DNA of 6,731 bases. It comes from Bacillota bacterium. Lineage in GTDB: Bacteria > Bacillota > Clostridia > Acetivibrionales > DSM-2933. The notes beneath the pieces were generated by a model. That model worked only from the letters and a program-made list of their open reading frames with translations, was not told the DNA's origin and ran no database searches. Below, piece by piece: positions 1 to 6,257 of this stretch. Every line of letters begins with the position of its first letter. Position 1 is the first letter of the stretch. The stretch covers positions 1 through 6,731 of the forward strand of contig JAEZNF010000096.1 of the NCBI GenBank assembly GCA_023441845.1, read 5' to 3'. The translations under genes and the position numbers were made by a program.

Positions 1-1724
1 GATTGGGAGAAACGGAAGAAGCATTAAAAGCATATGACAGGGCAATCAAATATGGACCGAAGGAACCTAAAGCATATGTGAATAAGGGCCGTGCGCTTCA
101 AAGCCTGTATAAGGACAAGGAAGCTGTTGAAAATTTTGATAAGGCACTGAAAATTGACCCGAAATATCATGAGGCTTTATATTATAAAGCCGATTCCCTG
201 ATTTATCTTGGCAATTATGAAGAAGCAGTCAAATGCATGGATAAATCTATTGAAGTGAGTAACAGCAATCCCAAATATTACATAGGCAAGGGGCGGGCCT
301 TATATTTCCTGGGTAAGTACAAGGAATCAATTGAATGTATGGAGAAGTCATTGAAGTTGGATCAGGATTCCTCAAATGCCCAGCTGTGGAAAGCTAAAAA
401 TCTTTTGCGTCTAAAGGAGTATGATAAGGCAAAGGAAATCTGTGAAACTGTACTAAAGAAAGAACCCAAAAATCCTTTTGCATACGATATAAAAGGTAAT
501 TTGCTGATAGCCGAATGCCGGTATAAAGAGGCAATTCCTTTGTTTGATAAAGCCATAGAACTGAGTCCTTTATATGAGGATGCCTACTCGGACAAGGTTA
601 GTGCCTTCTATTATATGAAGAACTATTCCGAGTGCATAGACTTATCGCTGGAAACTATTAAAAAGTTTCCCCGCAATGCTGACGTTCTTTGGTATCTGGC
701 AGATTGCTATTGTGCAAAAAACATGCATAATGAAGCAATACAATACTATAAAAAGGTTATTGAACTAAACCCCGACGGTGACAGGTTCTATTCGCTGATT
801 GCATATGAGTATTTTATCCTTCAGGATTTTGTCAATTCGGAAATGTACAGTAAAAAGGCTCTGGACTTAAATAAGAACAATAAGACTGCCGCAAGTATTC
901 TAAATGAAGTAGAAAAGAGGAAACTACCCGAAAGCCGGCAAATTTCCGAATTTATCGCTGAAAACTATCTGTACATTGATAAGGTAAGGGATTTTGAAAA
1001 AAAGTCCAGGGCATTTACTTCTAAAAAAGATGTCGGTATTCAGGATATCACATCATTTGTGAACTCGGTAAAAGAGAAAAATGACAATTTTACATTTGTT
1101 GTTTCGGGAAAAGACTACGACACGATGGCGGAGATGGAAAAGTCCAATCAGCCGGTTTTTAAGGAAATGGATAAAAACGTAGTGTACGTGGGCATAAATT
1201 CCTTTACATCAAACACGGGCTGGCAGTTTAAAGAAATAATCGATAAAATCAAAAATCCCCAGGAAAAGTATATGGTCATTGATTTAAAGGATAATGGCGG
1301 AGGCCTTGTAAACCGTTCAAACGATATACTTGATTTACTGCTGCCGGTATGCACAACCGGTTATTTGATTTACCGTGACGGTTACATTGATTCGTATAAT
1401 TCGGATGAAAACTATTCAAAATTCAAAGGTATATACATTTTCACCAATCAGAACTCGGCAAGCAGCGCAGAGTTCCTGTCCATGGGACTTAAGAAATTTC
1501 TTCCCAACGTTACTGTTGTCGGAAGGCCCACATCAGGAAAAGGTGTAGGACAAAAAGTATATGAAAACAAAGCTAAAAAGTACATGATATACCTGGTCAG
1601 TTTCTATTGGAATGTAAAAGAAAAAAATATCCAGGCAGAAAAGATAAAGCCCGATATCAAAGTATGGAGAAATAACAACGATGCATTTTTAAACGCGGTT
1701 TACAAAGATATATCTAAAAAATAG
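1..1724 (+). CDS. TPR-repeat protein with C-terminal PDZ-less S41 (C-terminal-processing type) protease domain, 5' partial
   Basis: The reading frame is open to the left edge and starts inside a TPR helix, so the N-terminus, and any signal peptide, lies outside the window. Residues are counted from the first complete codon at position 3. After a partial repeat, eight consecutive TPRs of exactly 34 residues span about 22-293, a scaffold for protein or peptide binding. Residues about 305-385 resemble the helical lead-in of CTP proteases, including an NFTFVVSGKDYD stretch like the usual DPYTxYLSPEEY. The S41 core follows: VIDLKDNGGG (D427-G434), the nucleophile region NSASSAE with likely catalytic Ser487, then SGKGVGQ with Lys513 and Gln517, the K+4 Gln spacing seen in CtpB. 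In CtpA/CtpB a PDZ domain sits between lead-in and core; here they are almost contiguous, so the TPR array may take over substrate recognition (inference). Substrate and location are unknown. No convincing intrinsic terminator follows directly. Confidence 0.88.
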   Translation, partial: LGETEEALKAYDRAIKYGPKEPKAYVNKGRALQSLYKDKEAVENFDKALKIDPKYHEALYYKADSLIYLGNYEEAVKCMDKSIEVSNSNPKYYIGKGRALYFLGKYKESIECMEKSLKLDQDSSNAQLWKAKNLLRLKEYDKAKEICETVLKKEPKNPFAYDIKGNLLIAECRYKEAIPLFDKAIELSPLYEDAYSDKVSAFYYMKNYSECIDLSLETIKKFPRNADVLWYLADCYCAKNMHNEAIQYYKKVIELNPDGDRFYSLIAYEYFILQDFVNSEMYSKKALDLNKNNKTAASILNEVEKRKLPESRQISEFIAENYLYIDKVRDFEKKSRAFTSKKDVGIQDITSFVNSVKEKNDNFTFVVSGKDYDTMAEMEKSNQPVFKEMDKNVVYVGINSFTSNTGWQFKEIIDKIKNPQEKYMVIDLKDNGGGLVNRSNDILDLLLPVCTTGYLIYRDGYIDSYNSDENYSKFKGIYIFTNQNSASSAEFLSMGLKKFLPNVTVVGRPTSGKGVGQKVYENKAKKYMIYLVSFYWNVKEKNIQAEKIKPDIKVWRNNNDAFLNAVYKDISKK

Positions 1725-1755
1725 ATTTTATGTTATCAGCTAATTTAGATTTTTT

Positions 1756-1763
1756 GCCGATAA
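1756..1763 (+). promoter_or_regulatory. Possible sigma-28 (SigD/FliA)-type -10 element upstream of the PilZ gene
   Basis: The octamer GCCGATAA exactly matches the -10 consensus of flagellar sigma-28 promoters. A start about 7 bases downstream (near 1770) would lie just before the structured segment beginning at 1776 and give a leader of about 225 bases for the PilZ gene. Against this, no TAAA-like -35 sits 14-16 bases upstream, and the octamer is also the right arm of an imperfect inverted repeat (TTATCAGC at 1733-1740), so it may have another role. The same octamer occurs upstream of the GspE/PilB-like gene. Confidence 0.28.
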
Positions 1764-1775
1764 TGATAAATGTAA

Positions 1776-1957
1776 AGAAGATATATAAGACAAGTAATTT
1801 AAACCATATCGCAGCTAGGCTGCAAGCTTCGAAGTATGAAAATAGCTGCTAAAACTACTTAACTATATCTTCTCGAAAAGTGTCTTATAAAGCTTACGCC
1901 ATAAGACTTTCAGAATATAAGTTTGCTGGAAAAACAAACTTTTTTGAGAAGAATAGT
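1776..1957 (+). promoter_or_regulatory. Structured leader/intergenic element with two mutually exclusive folds (riboswitch- or attenuator-like)
   Basis: Segment A (AGAAGATATA, 1776-1785) is perfectly complementary to segment B (TATATCTTCT, 1864-1873). This closes an extended hairpin with further stems 1792-1800/1852-1860 (8 of 9 pairs) and GCAGCTA/TAGCTGC (1811-1817/1843-1849). Segment B can instead pair with C: 1868-1879 with 1941-1952 (12 pairs, one G-U), extended by 1862-1865/1954-1957. The B/C fold encloses two hairpins, GTCTTAT/ATAAGAC (1882-1888/1901-1907) and AAGTTTG/CAAACTT (1919-1925/1935-1941). The last one runs into five Ts (1941-1945) and resembles a weak terminator. A/B and B/C cannot form together. 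The PilZ gene starts 38 bases downstream. No known riboswitch consensus was recognised. It could also be a DNA-level repeat or the 3' end of the upstream transcript. Confidence 0.45.
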
Positions 1958-1962
1958 ATAAT
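1957..1962 (+). promoter_or_regulatory. Candidate sigma-A -10 box for the PilZ gene
   Basis: A perfect TATAAT lies 32 bases before the PilZ start codon, a suitable distance for a short leader. The hexamer 17 bases upstream is ACAAAC, a poor -35, and there is no extended -10 TG. It is therefore an alternative to the upstream GCCGATAA site and not a secure promoter. If transcription starts here, the structured element at 1776-1957 would not be part of this mRNA. Confidence 0.33.
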
Positions 1963-1994
1963 AGAAGCCAAATTACTTAAACCGGGAGGAAGCT

Positions 1995-2738
1995 ATGCAA
2001 AAAAATGCATTGGTCTTAGGAAACATACAAAAAGTTATAGAAGAAATATATGTTGAATCGGGGGGGCATTCCGTAGATAAGGAAAAGATTCTACCTTTAT
2101 TGAATGCCGGTATATTTATAAAGACCCAGGTTACCAATTCACTCAGATGGAATGTAAGTACCATACTTGATATAAACGAGGATTTGGTAACTCTTCCCTA
2201 TACAAATGCCGATGCTTTATCGGTACTTTTGAAGGATGATGTTGTTAAGTTCCGGTATGGGGTGGATAAATACGATTTGAATTTTCTAGGTACTCTAAAA
2301 AGCATTGATTCTGGTGAATTTCCTACAAAACTGATAAAAATCATGAAGGTAGAAATATGGAAGAACAAGAGAGGCTCTACAAGGCATAACGCGGGATTTA
2401 TGTGCAATTCAACATCTGAATTGGATGAAAAGTTTATATCATATCTGATTAATCTAAGTGACTCGGGTGGAGGCGTTATCTGTAAGGAGAATTTAAGAAT
2501 TGGCAGTAATATAAAGCTGTCTTTTTTCGGTCCTGATATAAAACCTGTAGAGTTGATTGCCACAATAGTCCGCAGTAAAAAAACTATTGAGAATAAGACC
2601 GAATATGGAATCAGGTATTTTAATATTCTGCCGGACGCATATCAAAAAATCCAGCGATATATAAAAGAGGAAAAGGATCAGGAGGCCGAAGCCTATATAA
2701 AAATTTGCAGAGATTACAATGTAAAGCCTGTTACATAA
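1995..2738 (+). CDS. YcgR-like PilZ-domain c-di-GMP-binding protein
   Basis: This is probably a cytoplasmic receptor for cyclic di-GMP, the second messenger controlling motility and surface behaviour. After a short helical N-terminus, residues about 37-105 form a PilZN/YcgR-like beta domain. The PilZ domain follows at about 117-225. It carries both ligand motifs: RxxxR as RGSTR (Arg126, Arg130) and [D/N]xSxxG as NLSDSG (Asn153, Ser155, Gly158). It ends with the typical helix (YQKIQRYIKEEKDQE). At 247 residues it is somewhat longer than the usual 210-220 of Gram-positive YcgR/YpfA (DgrA) proteins. The ATG is preceded by GGGAGGA at 1984-1990, which fixes the start. No signal peptide or membrane segment is visible. 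In related bacteria such proteins act on flagella, pili or exopolysaccharide synthesis; the target here cannot be read from the sequence. It is flanked by terminators and is probably monocistronic. Confidence 0.9.
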   Translation: MQKNALVLGNIQKVIEEIYVESGGHSVDKEKILPLLNAGIFIKTQVTNSLRWNVSTILDINEDLVTLPYTNADALSVLLKDDVVKFRYGVDKYDLNFLGTLKSIDSGEFPTKLIKIMKVEIWKNKRGSTRHNAGFMCNSTSELDEKFISYLINLSDSGGGVICKENLRIGSNIKLSFFGPDIKPVELIATIVRSKKTIENKTEYGIRYFNILPDAYQKIQRYIKEEKDQEAEAYIKICRDYNVKPVT

Positions 2739-2777
2739 TTTGCTTCCCAAAAAAATACGCTGGGACCGGACACTAAT

Positions 2778-2812
2778 AAAAGTCTCAGGGGCAACGAGGC
2801 CCTGAGACTTTT
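2778..2812. terminator. Bidirectional intrinsic terminator between PilZ gene and ilvE
   Basis: AAAAGTCTCAGGG at 2778-2790 and CCCTGAGACTTTT at 2800-2812 form a perfect 13-bp stem with a 9-base loop (2791-2799). The A/T tracts at the foot give a T-run on either strand. It lies 40 bases after the PilZ stop codon and serves that gene; on the minus strand it is a second barrier behind the element at 2842-2960. Confidence 0.82.
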
Positions 2813-2841
2813 GCCGGATTTACCATTGGAAAATGGGCACT

Positions 2842-2960
2842 AAATAAAAAGGGCTGTTTAAAGTAAAATAGGCTCTGTAAAACAGAGTCAGTTATTAGCC
2901 TCTTTTTTTAACTGTCTATTATAAAGGGCCTGTTTTACTTTACAACAGCCCCTTTTATTT
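2842..2960. repeat. 119-bp long inverted repeat directly 3' of ilvE (terminator or MITE-like element)
   Basis: The arms 2842-2872 and 2929-2960 are complementary over about 31 bases with one bulge and two non-Watson-Crick positions. Each carries a GGGCTGTT...AAAGTAAAA core. On the minus strand the element follows the ilvE stop codon immediately and ends in a T-rich tract, so it can act as the ilvE terminator. Inside is a second hairpin, CTCTGT/ACAGAG (2873-2878/2882-2887). The length, the near-identical arms and the GGGCTGTT-type ends recall transposon termini or a MITE. However, complementarity continues into the flanking AAATAAAA/TTTTATTT, and no target-site duplication is evident, which favours a terminator. 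Confidence 0.7.
2870..2909 (+). terminator. Nested plus-strand intrinsic terminator
   Basis: AGGCT (2870-2874) pairs with AGCCT (2897-2901) around the CTCTGT/ACAGAG hairpin, and a run of seven Ts follows at 2903-2909. This gives a plausible second stop for rightward transcription from the PilZ side. The two inner stems share two bases, so the exact fold is uncertain. Confidence 0.45.
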
Positions 2961-4028
2961 TTATATTTTGGTTGTCCAGTTCATCTTGTCTTCAAGTTTA
3001 CCGCTCTGAATTCCTGTAATTGCATCATAAATTTTTGCAGACAATTCACCTATTTTACCGTCGTTTACTGTTATCTTGTTACCGGACCAGTTCAATTCAC
3101 CGATTGGTGAAATAACAGCAGCTGTACCGGTACCGAAAGCTTCTTCAAGTAATCCGTTGGCATGAGCCTCATAAACCTCATGTATGGAAATTTTTCTTTC
3201 CGAAACATTTACACCCCAGGATTTGAGGAGCTCAATTGTAGAATCCCTTGTAATTCCCGAGAGGATGCTTCCTTCCAATGAAGGAGTCAGAACTTCGCCA
3301 TTTATCTTGAAGAATACATTCATAGTGCCGACTTCTTCTATATACTTCTTTTCAACGCCGTCAAGCCACAATACCTGCGTATATCCCTTCTCCTTGGCTT
3401 CTACCTGGGCTTTTAAGCTTGCAGCATAATTGCCTGGGGTTTTGGCAAAACCGATACCGCCTTTTACTGCTCTAACATAATTGCTTTCTATATATATTTT
3501 TACCGGGTTAATGCCCTCCGGATAATAAGCGCCTACAGGAGAGAGGATAACAATAAACTTGTATGTTTTTGAAGCTCTTACTCCAAGATACGGGTCTGTT
3601 GAAATAATAAAAGGCCTTATATAGAGTGAGGTGCCTTCAGCGGAGGGAACCCAATCCTGATCAACCTTAACCAGGGCTTTAACTGCCTCTACACAAAAAT
3701 CAACATCCACTGGAGGGATACATAACCTGTCGTTTGATATATTTACCCTTTCCATATTTTTGGCCGGCCTGAATAATAGAATATTGTTGTCTTTGGTCTT
3801 ATATGCTTTAAGACCTTCAAATATAGCCTGTCCATAATGTAAAACCATTGTAGCCGGATCTAATTCCAGAGGTGCATACGGAACTATTCTAGGGTCATGC
3901 CAGCCCTTGCCATCAGTGTAATCCATTATAAACATGTGGTCGGTAAAGTAATTGCCAAAGCCTAAATTGCTTTGATCCGGTTTCGGTTTAGGTGAGGTGT
4001 TTTTTACAATTTTAATATCCATGTTCAT
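2961..4028 (-). CDS. ilvE: Branched-chain amino acid aminotransferase
   Basis: This is a PLP-dependent fold-type IV (class IV) aminotransferase that interconverts valine, leucine and isoleucine with their 2-oxo acids using glutamate/2-oxoglutarate, in the cytoplasm. At 355 residues it fits the longer BCAT form (similar to mammalian and Bacillus enzymes) and not the roughly 300-residue E. coli type. Landmarks in order: HYGQAIFEGLKAY (64-76), LLFRPAKNMERV (84-95), YIRPFI (136-141), the PLP Schiff-base lysine Lys196 in FAKTPGNYAASL, EVGTMN (Glu232 onward), and the GTGTAAVISP phosphate-binding loop near the C-terminus. The ATG at 4028 is chosen because AAGGGAG lies 10 bases upstream on the minus strand. 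The ATG two codons later would be too far from it. It is transcribed alone and convergent to the PilZ gene. No T-box or other known leader was seen. Confidence 0.96.
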   Translation of the reverse strand: MNMDIKIVKNTSPKPKPDQSNLGFGNYFTDHMFIMDYTDGKGWHDPRIVPYAPLELDPATMVLHYGQAIFEGLKAYKTKDNNILLFRPAKNMERVNISNDRLCIPPVDVDFCVEAVKALVKVDQDWVPSAEGTSLYIRPFIISTDPYLGVRASKTYKFIVILSPVGAYYPEGINPVKIYIESNYVRAVKGGIGFAKTPGNYAASLKAQVEAKEKGYTQVLWLDGVEKKYIEEVGTMNVFFKINGEVLTPSLEGSILSGITRDSTIELLKSWGVNVSERKISIHEVYEAHANGLLEEAFGTGTAAVISPIGELNWSGNKITVNDGKIGELSAKIYDAITGIQSGKLEDKMNWTTKI

Positions 4029-4330
4029 ATATATATGACTCCCTTCAAAGAAATAAACAAGAGTTTATTTCCTCTTTTAATTAAATACAATTGTAAGGCG
4101 TAAAACTAATAATTATTATGACACTTTTTATTTTAAAAATCTATATGTTTCGTGAAAAACATTTTACATTTCCAATTCTGTTTTTTTGCGAAATCATATA
4201 CCTTGATCCATTGAACGTGCAATACTTTATGAAAATTCCTTTGCGAATTCAATATAGATGAATATTTTTGCATTAACATAAAAAACAAAAATATATATAG
4301 AATAGAAAATATCTTTTGGGGAAAATAACA
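4029..4330. other. AT-rich divergent intergenic region between ilvE and the small unknown gene
   Basis: The 302 bases contain no gene. They must hold both divergent promoters, but I see no consensus pair for ilvE. A weak rightward candidate is TTGCAT (4268-4273) with TATATA (4292-4297) at 18-base spacing. A weak leftward one is TTGCAC/TATATG read on the minus strand at 4222-4217 and 4200-4195. Possible operator-like elements are the palindrome TACAATTGTA (4086-4095), the inverted repeat at 4051-4070, and two copies of TTTGCGAA (4185-4192, 4240-4247). Confidence 0.5.
4051..4070 (-). promoter_or_regulatory. Perfect 8-bp inverted repeat in the ilvE leader
   Basis: AAATAAAC (4051-4058) and GTTTATTT (4063-4070) are perfectly complementary around a 4-base spacer. 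The repeat ends 4 bases upstream of the ilvE ribosome binding site (4038-4046). It could be an operator or a small leader hairpin affecting ilvE translation. With only one G-C pair the RNA hairpin would be weak, so an operator is at least as likely. Confidence 0.3.
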
Positions 4331-4567
4331 ATGAGGGATTTATATTATGAGGTCATCAGGCTGGATAAAAAAAAGGGCTTAAGCTTCAGGTTCAATCTTA
4401 TTAAAGGCAAGGAAATAAGCGTACAGGGAGCAGCTTTTGTTAAATTCGGAGCAAAGAACGATTCAGTATGTTTTGACCCTCGGGCCGATTCGGAGCTGAG
4501 CGGTGAAGAGAAAGAATATATAGTAATGTATGTTTTAAAGTATATTGAGCGGAGTAAAAAAAGATAA
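4331..4567 (+). CDS. Small hypothetical protein (78 aa)
   Basis: I do not recognise this family. The product is small, charged and probably cytoplasmic, with no signal peptide, membrane segment or cysteine pair. The N-terminal half looks beta-rich (YYEVIRLD..., LSFRFNLIKGKEISVQGAAFVKF), and it ends in a helix followed by a basic tail (EEKEYIVMYVLKYIERSKKR). The ATG at 4331 is preferred because GGGG (4318-4321) lies 9 bases before it. An in-frame TTG at 4316 would add five residues but has no ribosome binding site. It diverges from ilvE and lies 101 bases before the yqeG start, which has its own promoter, so it is probably a separate unit. No Rho-independent terminator is visible after it. That it is a real gene rests on the intact frame, the ribosome binding site and codon use like its neighbours. 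Confidence 0.62.
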   Translation: MRDLYYEVIRLDKKKGLSFRFNLIKGKEISVQGAAFVKFGAKNDSVCFDPRADSELSGEEKEYIVMYVLKYIERSKKR

Positions 4568-4604
4568 TATGCTATATTACAGTAATTTCGGACTTCAAAA
4601 AGTG

Positions 4605-4633
4605 TTGCCAGAAAATTTATTGTCTGCTATTAT
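4605..4633 (+). promoter_or_regulatory. Sigma-A-type promoter for yqeG-aroE
   Basis: TTGCCA (4605-4610) and TATTAT (4628-4633) are separated by exactly 17 bases. Each is close to consensus (TTGACA, TATAAT). The expected start near 4640 gives a leader of about 29 bases before the yqeG ATG at 4669. Confidence 0.62.
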
Positions 4634-4658
4634 ATTCATAGTCAAAATAAGGGTTCAT

Positions 4659-4663
4659 GGAGG
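4659..4663 (+). promoter_or_regulatory. Ribosome binding site deciding the yqeG start
   Basis: GGAGG lies 5 bases before the ATG at 4669. It overlaps the in-frame upstream ATG at 4657, which has no ribosome binding site of its own. The protein therefore most likely starts MFERFYPD, the usual N-terminus of this family. Confidence 0.65.
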
Positions 4664-4668
4664 CTAAA

Positions 4669-5256
4669 ATGTTTGAAAGGTTTTATCCCGATTTAATGGT
4701 GGACAAGGTACAGAATATAGACCTTAATGTATTGAAGGAAAAGGGCATTAAAGGACTTATTCTTGATATTGACAATACTCTTGTGCCGCAATATACAAAA
4801 GAAGCAGGCGAAAATGTCGTTAAGTGGATTGAAAGGTTAAAGCGGGAAGGGCTTAATGCATGCATAGTTTCAAATGCATCAAGAACCAGGGTGGGTAAGT
4901 TTAATGAACGTCTGAAGATTCTGGCCATACACCGGGCAACAAAGCCTTCTGCAAAAGCTTTTATTAGAGCGGTTAAACTTATGGGAATAAGCTTAAACGA
5001 AGCAGCGGTGGTAGGAGACCAGATATTTACCGATGTTTACGGAGGGAACAAGCTCAATATGCTTACCGTTCTGGTTAGTCCCATAGATAAACGTGAGGTG
5101 CTGATTGTCAGACTGAAAAGATTTGCCGAAAAAGTGGTACTGACACAGCATTTAAAGCATGGGAGAAATAATGTCAGTATAAATAAGAGGCTTCAATGGA
5201 AGAAAAACAGCGCTATCAGGTACAGTAAGGGTGGGTATGGTAATGGAGATAGATAG
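4669..5256 (+). CDS. yqeG: YqeG-family HAD-superfamily (subfamily IIIA) phosphatase
   Basis: A cytoplasmic HAD-type phosphatase of the YqeG family; the physiological substrate is not established. The N-terminus (MFERFYPDLMVDKVQNIDL) is family-like. HAD motif I is DIDNT (nucleophile Asp33, acid/base Asp35), motif II is Ser68 in VSNAS, motif III is Lys92 in the TKPSAKAF stretch, and motif IV is GDQIFTD (Asp117, Asp122). All catalytic residues are present. At 195 residues it is longer than the roughly 170 of the Bacillus protein. The extra part is a basic, low-complexity C-terminal tail of about 25 residues, encoded partly in the overlap with aroE. In Bacillus subtilis yqeG is followed by the ribosome-assembly GTPase gene yqeH and then aroE. 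Here aroE follows directly and yqeH is absent. The overlap suggests one transcript and possibly translational coupling. Confidence 0.9.
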   Translation: MFERFYPDLMVDKVQNIDLNVLKEKGIKGLILDIDNTLVPQYTKEAGENVVKWIERLKREGLNACIVSNASRTRVGKFNERLKILAIHRATKPSAKAFIRAVKLMGISLNEAAVVGDQIFTDVYGGNKLNMLTVLVSPIDKREVLIVRLKRFAEKVVLTQHLKHGRNNVSINKRLQWKKNSAIRYSKGGYGNGDR

Positions 5257-6130
5257 AAGGGTTAACGGAAAGACCAAAGTGCTGTGCATTATAGGTAATC
5301 CTGTTGAACATTCGATATCGCCAATATTGCATAACTCAATAAGCCGGTATTTGGGTATGGATGTTGTTTACGTCCCTTTCAGGGTTGAAAAAACAAGACT
5401 GGAGTGGGCTGTTAAAGGACTTGGAGCATTAAATGCCGCAGGCTTCAATGTTACGGTTCCGTTTAAGAATGATATACTTCCGTTTTTAGATGAGATATCC
5501 GAAGAGGCGAGGCTTATAGGTGCTGTAAATACCGTGAAAAATATTAACGGGAGATTATACGGCTATAATACCGATGCCGAAGGCTTTTTAAGATCCCTCA
5601 ATGAAGAAGGCGGAATAGGCTTTAGCGGCAACAATGTTGTGCTTATAGGCGCAGGAGGCGCTGCCAGGGCATTGGCGGTTAAAGCGGCGCTTGATGGTGC
5701 AAGAAGGATAACAATAGTAAACCGTACCAAAGAAAAAGCCGTTGAAATAGCAGATATAGTAAACAACAATATTGTGAATATTGCCAGCTGCTTAAGCTTA
5801 GGCGACAGCAGCACGGAAAAAGTTTTTAGTGAGAGTAAAATAGTGATAAATACTACATCTGTCGGAATGCATCCGGATGAGAGCAGAACTCCTGTAGAAA
5901 ATATGACAGGATTATCCTTAAAGCAGATTGTTTGCGATATTATTTACAATCCAGAAAGGACAGTGTTTTTAAAAAATGCCGCCGAAATGGGCTGTAAAGT
6001 CTTAAATGGCCTTGGTATGCTTTTTTATCAGGGTGTATATGCATATGAAATATGGATGGATGTTAAGTTTTCCGAGATAGAAATAAAAAATATGTACAAT
6101 TCATTTATGGACATAATGAAAATAAGATAA
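5243..6130 (+). CDS. aroE: Shikimate dehydrogenase (NADP+)
   Basis: Catalyses NADPH-dependent reduction of 3-dehydroshikimate to shikimate, the fourth step of the shikimate pathway to chorismate and aromatic amino acids, in the cytoplasm. Numbering is from the ATG at 5243 (295 residues). The shikimate-binding Ser24/Ser26 lie in EHSISP, catalytic Lys75 in NVTVPFK, Asn96 in IGAVNTV and catalytic Asp111 in YNTDAEGF. The nucleotide-binding Rossmann loop is GAGGAARA (136-143). The following NRT (160-162) is the usual NADP-phosphate contact. The C-terminal NGLGMLFYQG motif, with the Gln that contacts shikimate, is intact. Alternative in-frame starts are GTG 5231 and ATG 5237. ATG 5243 is preferred because GTGGG (5231-5235) is 7 bases upstream and the N-terminus then fits the family, but ATG 5237 with AAGGG (5227-5231) is also possible. 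The start overlaps the end of yqeG by 14-26 bases. Confidence 0.95.
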   Translation: MEIDRRVNGKTKVLCIIGNPVEHSISPILHNSISRYLGMDVVYVPFRVEKTRLEWAVKGLGALNAAGFNVTVPFKNDILPFLDEISEEARLIGAVNTVKNINGRLYGYNTDAEGFLRSLNEEGGIGFSGNNVVLIGAGGAARALAVKAALDGARRITIVNRTKEKAVEIADIVNNNIVNIASCLSLGDSSTEKVFSESKIVINTTSVGMHPDESRTPVENMTGLSLKQIVCDIIYNPERTVFLKNAAEMGCKVLNGLGMLFYQGVYAYEIWMDVKFSEIEIKNMYNSFMDIMKIR

Positions 6131-6212
6131 ATACCGTCTTCTTTAATATCCTTTCATACTTATAGTTATAGATAAACAACTTATAATTGAATTTATTAAG
6201 CCAAAAAGTGTT

Positions 6213-6238
6213 AAGGCAGCGCTGTTTTTTGCTGCTTT
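6213..6238 (+). terminator. Possible intrinsic terminator after aroE
   Basis: AAGGCAGC (6213-6220) and GCTGCTTT (6231-6238) form an 8-bp stem with one G-T pair around a T-rich 10-base loop. It lies about 80 bases after the aroE stop codon. The following T-tract is short and interrupted (TTTATTATT), so it is weaker than the other terminators in the window. Confidence 0.4.
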
Positions 6239-6257
6239 ATTATTGTAAGTCTTAAAG

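Noticed and set aside
3..5. TTG at the left edge as a true start of the TPR-S41 gene
   Set aside because: It lies inside the second half of a TPR repeat and no ribosome binding site can be seen; the frame is simply open to the window edge.
1776..1873. Known c-di-GMP-I (GEMM) riboswitch upstream of the PilZ gene
   Set aside because: The conserved GCAAAC and GACGCAAAG-type blocks and the tetraloop-receptor pattern of that class are absent.
2198..2750. Minus-strand open frames across the PilZ gene (up to 121 codons)
   Set aside because: They lie antisense to a clear PilZ gene, have no ribosome binding sites and show no recognisable domain.
3184..3429. Plus-strand open frame inside ilvE
   Set aside because: Antisense to the conserved aminotransferase core, including the lysine region, with no start signals.
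4029..4315. T-box leader for ilvE
   Set aside because: The conserved T-box sequence (AGGGTGGNACCGCG on the coding strand) and an associated terminator/antiterminator pair are missing.
4657..4668. Upstream ATG at 4657 as the yqeG start
   Set aside because: The GGAGG that serves the gene overlaps this codon and is correctly spaced only for the ATG at 4669.
5563..5814. Minus-strand open frame inside aroE
   Set aside because: The hydrophobic, Ala/Leu-rich translation is the usual shadow of the Rossmann-fold coding strand, and aroE is intact over it.
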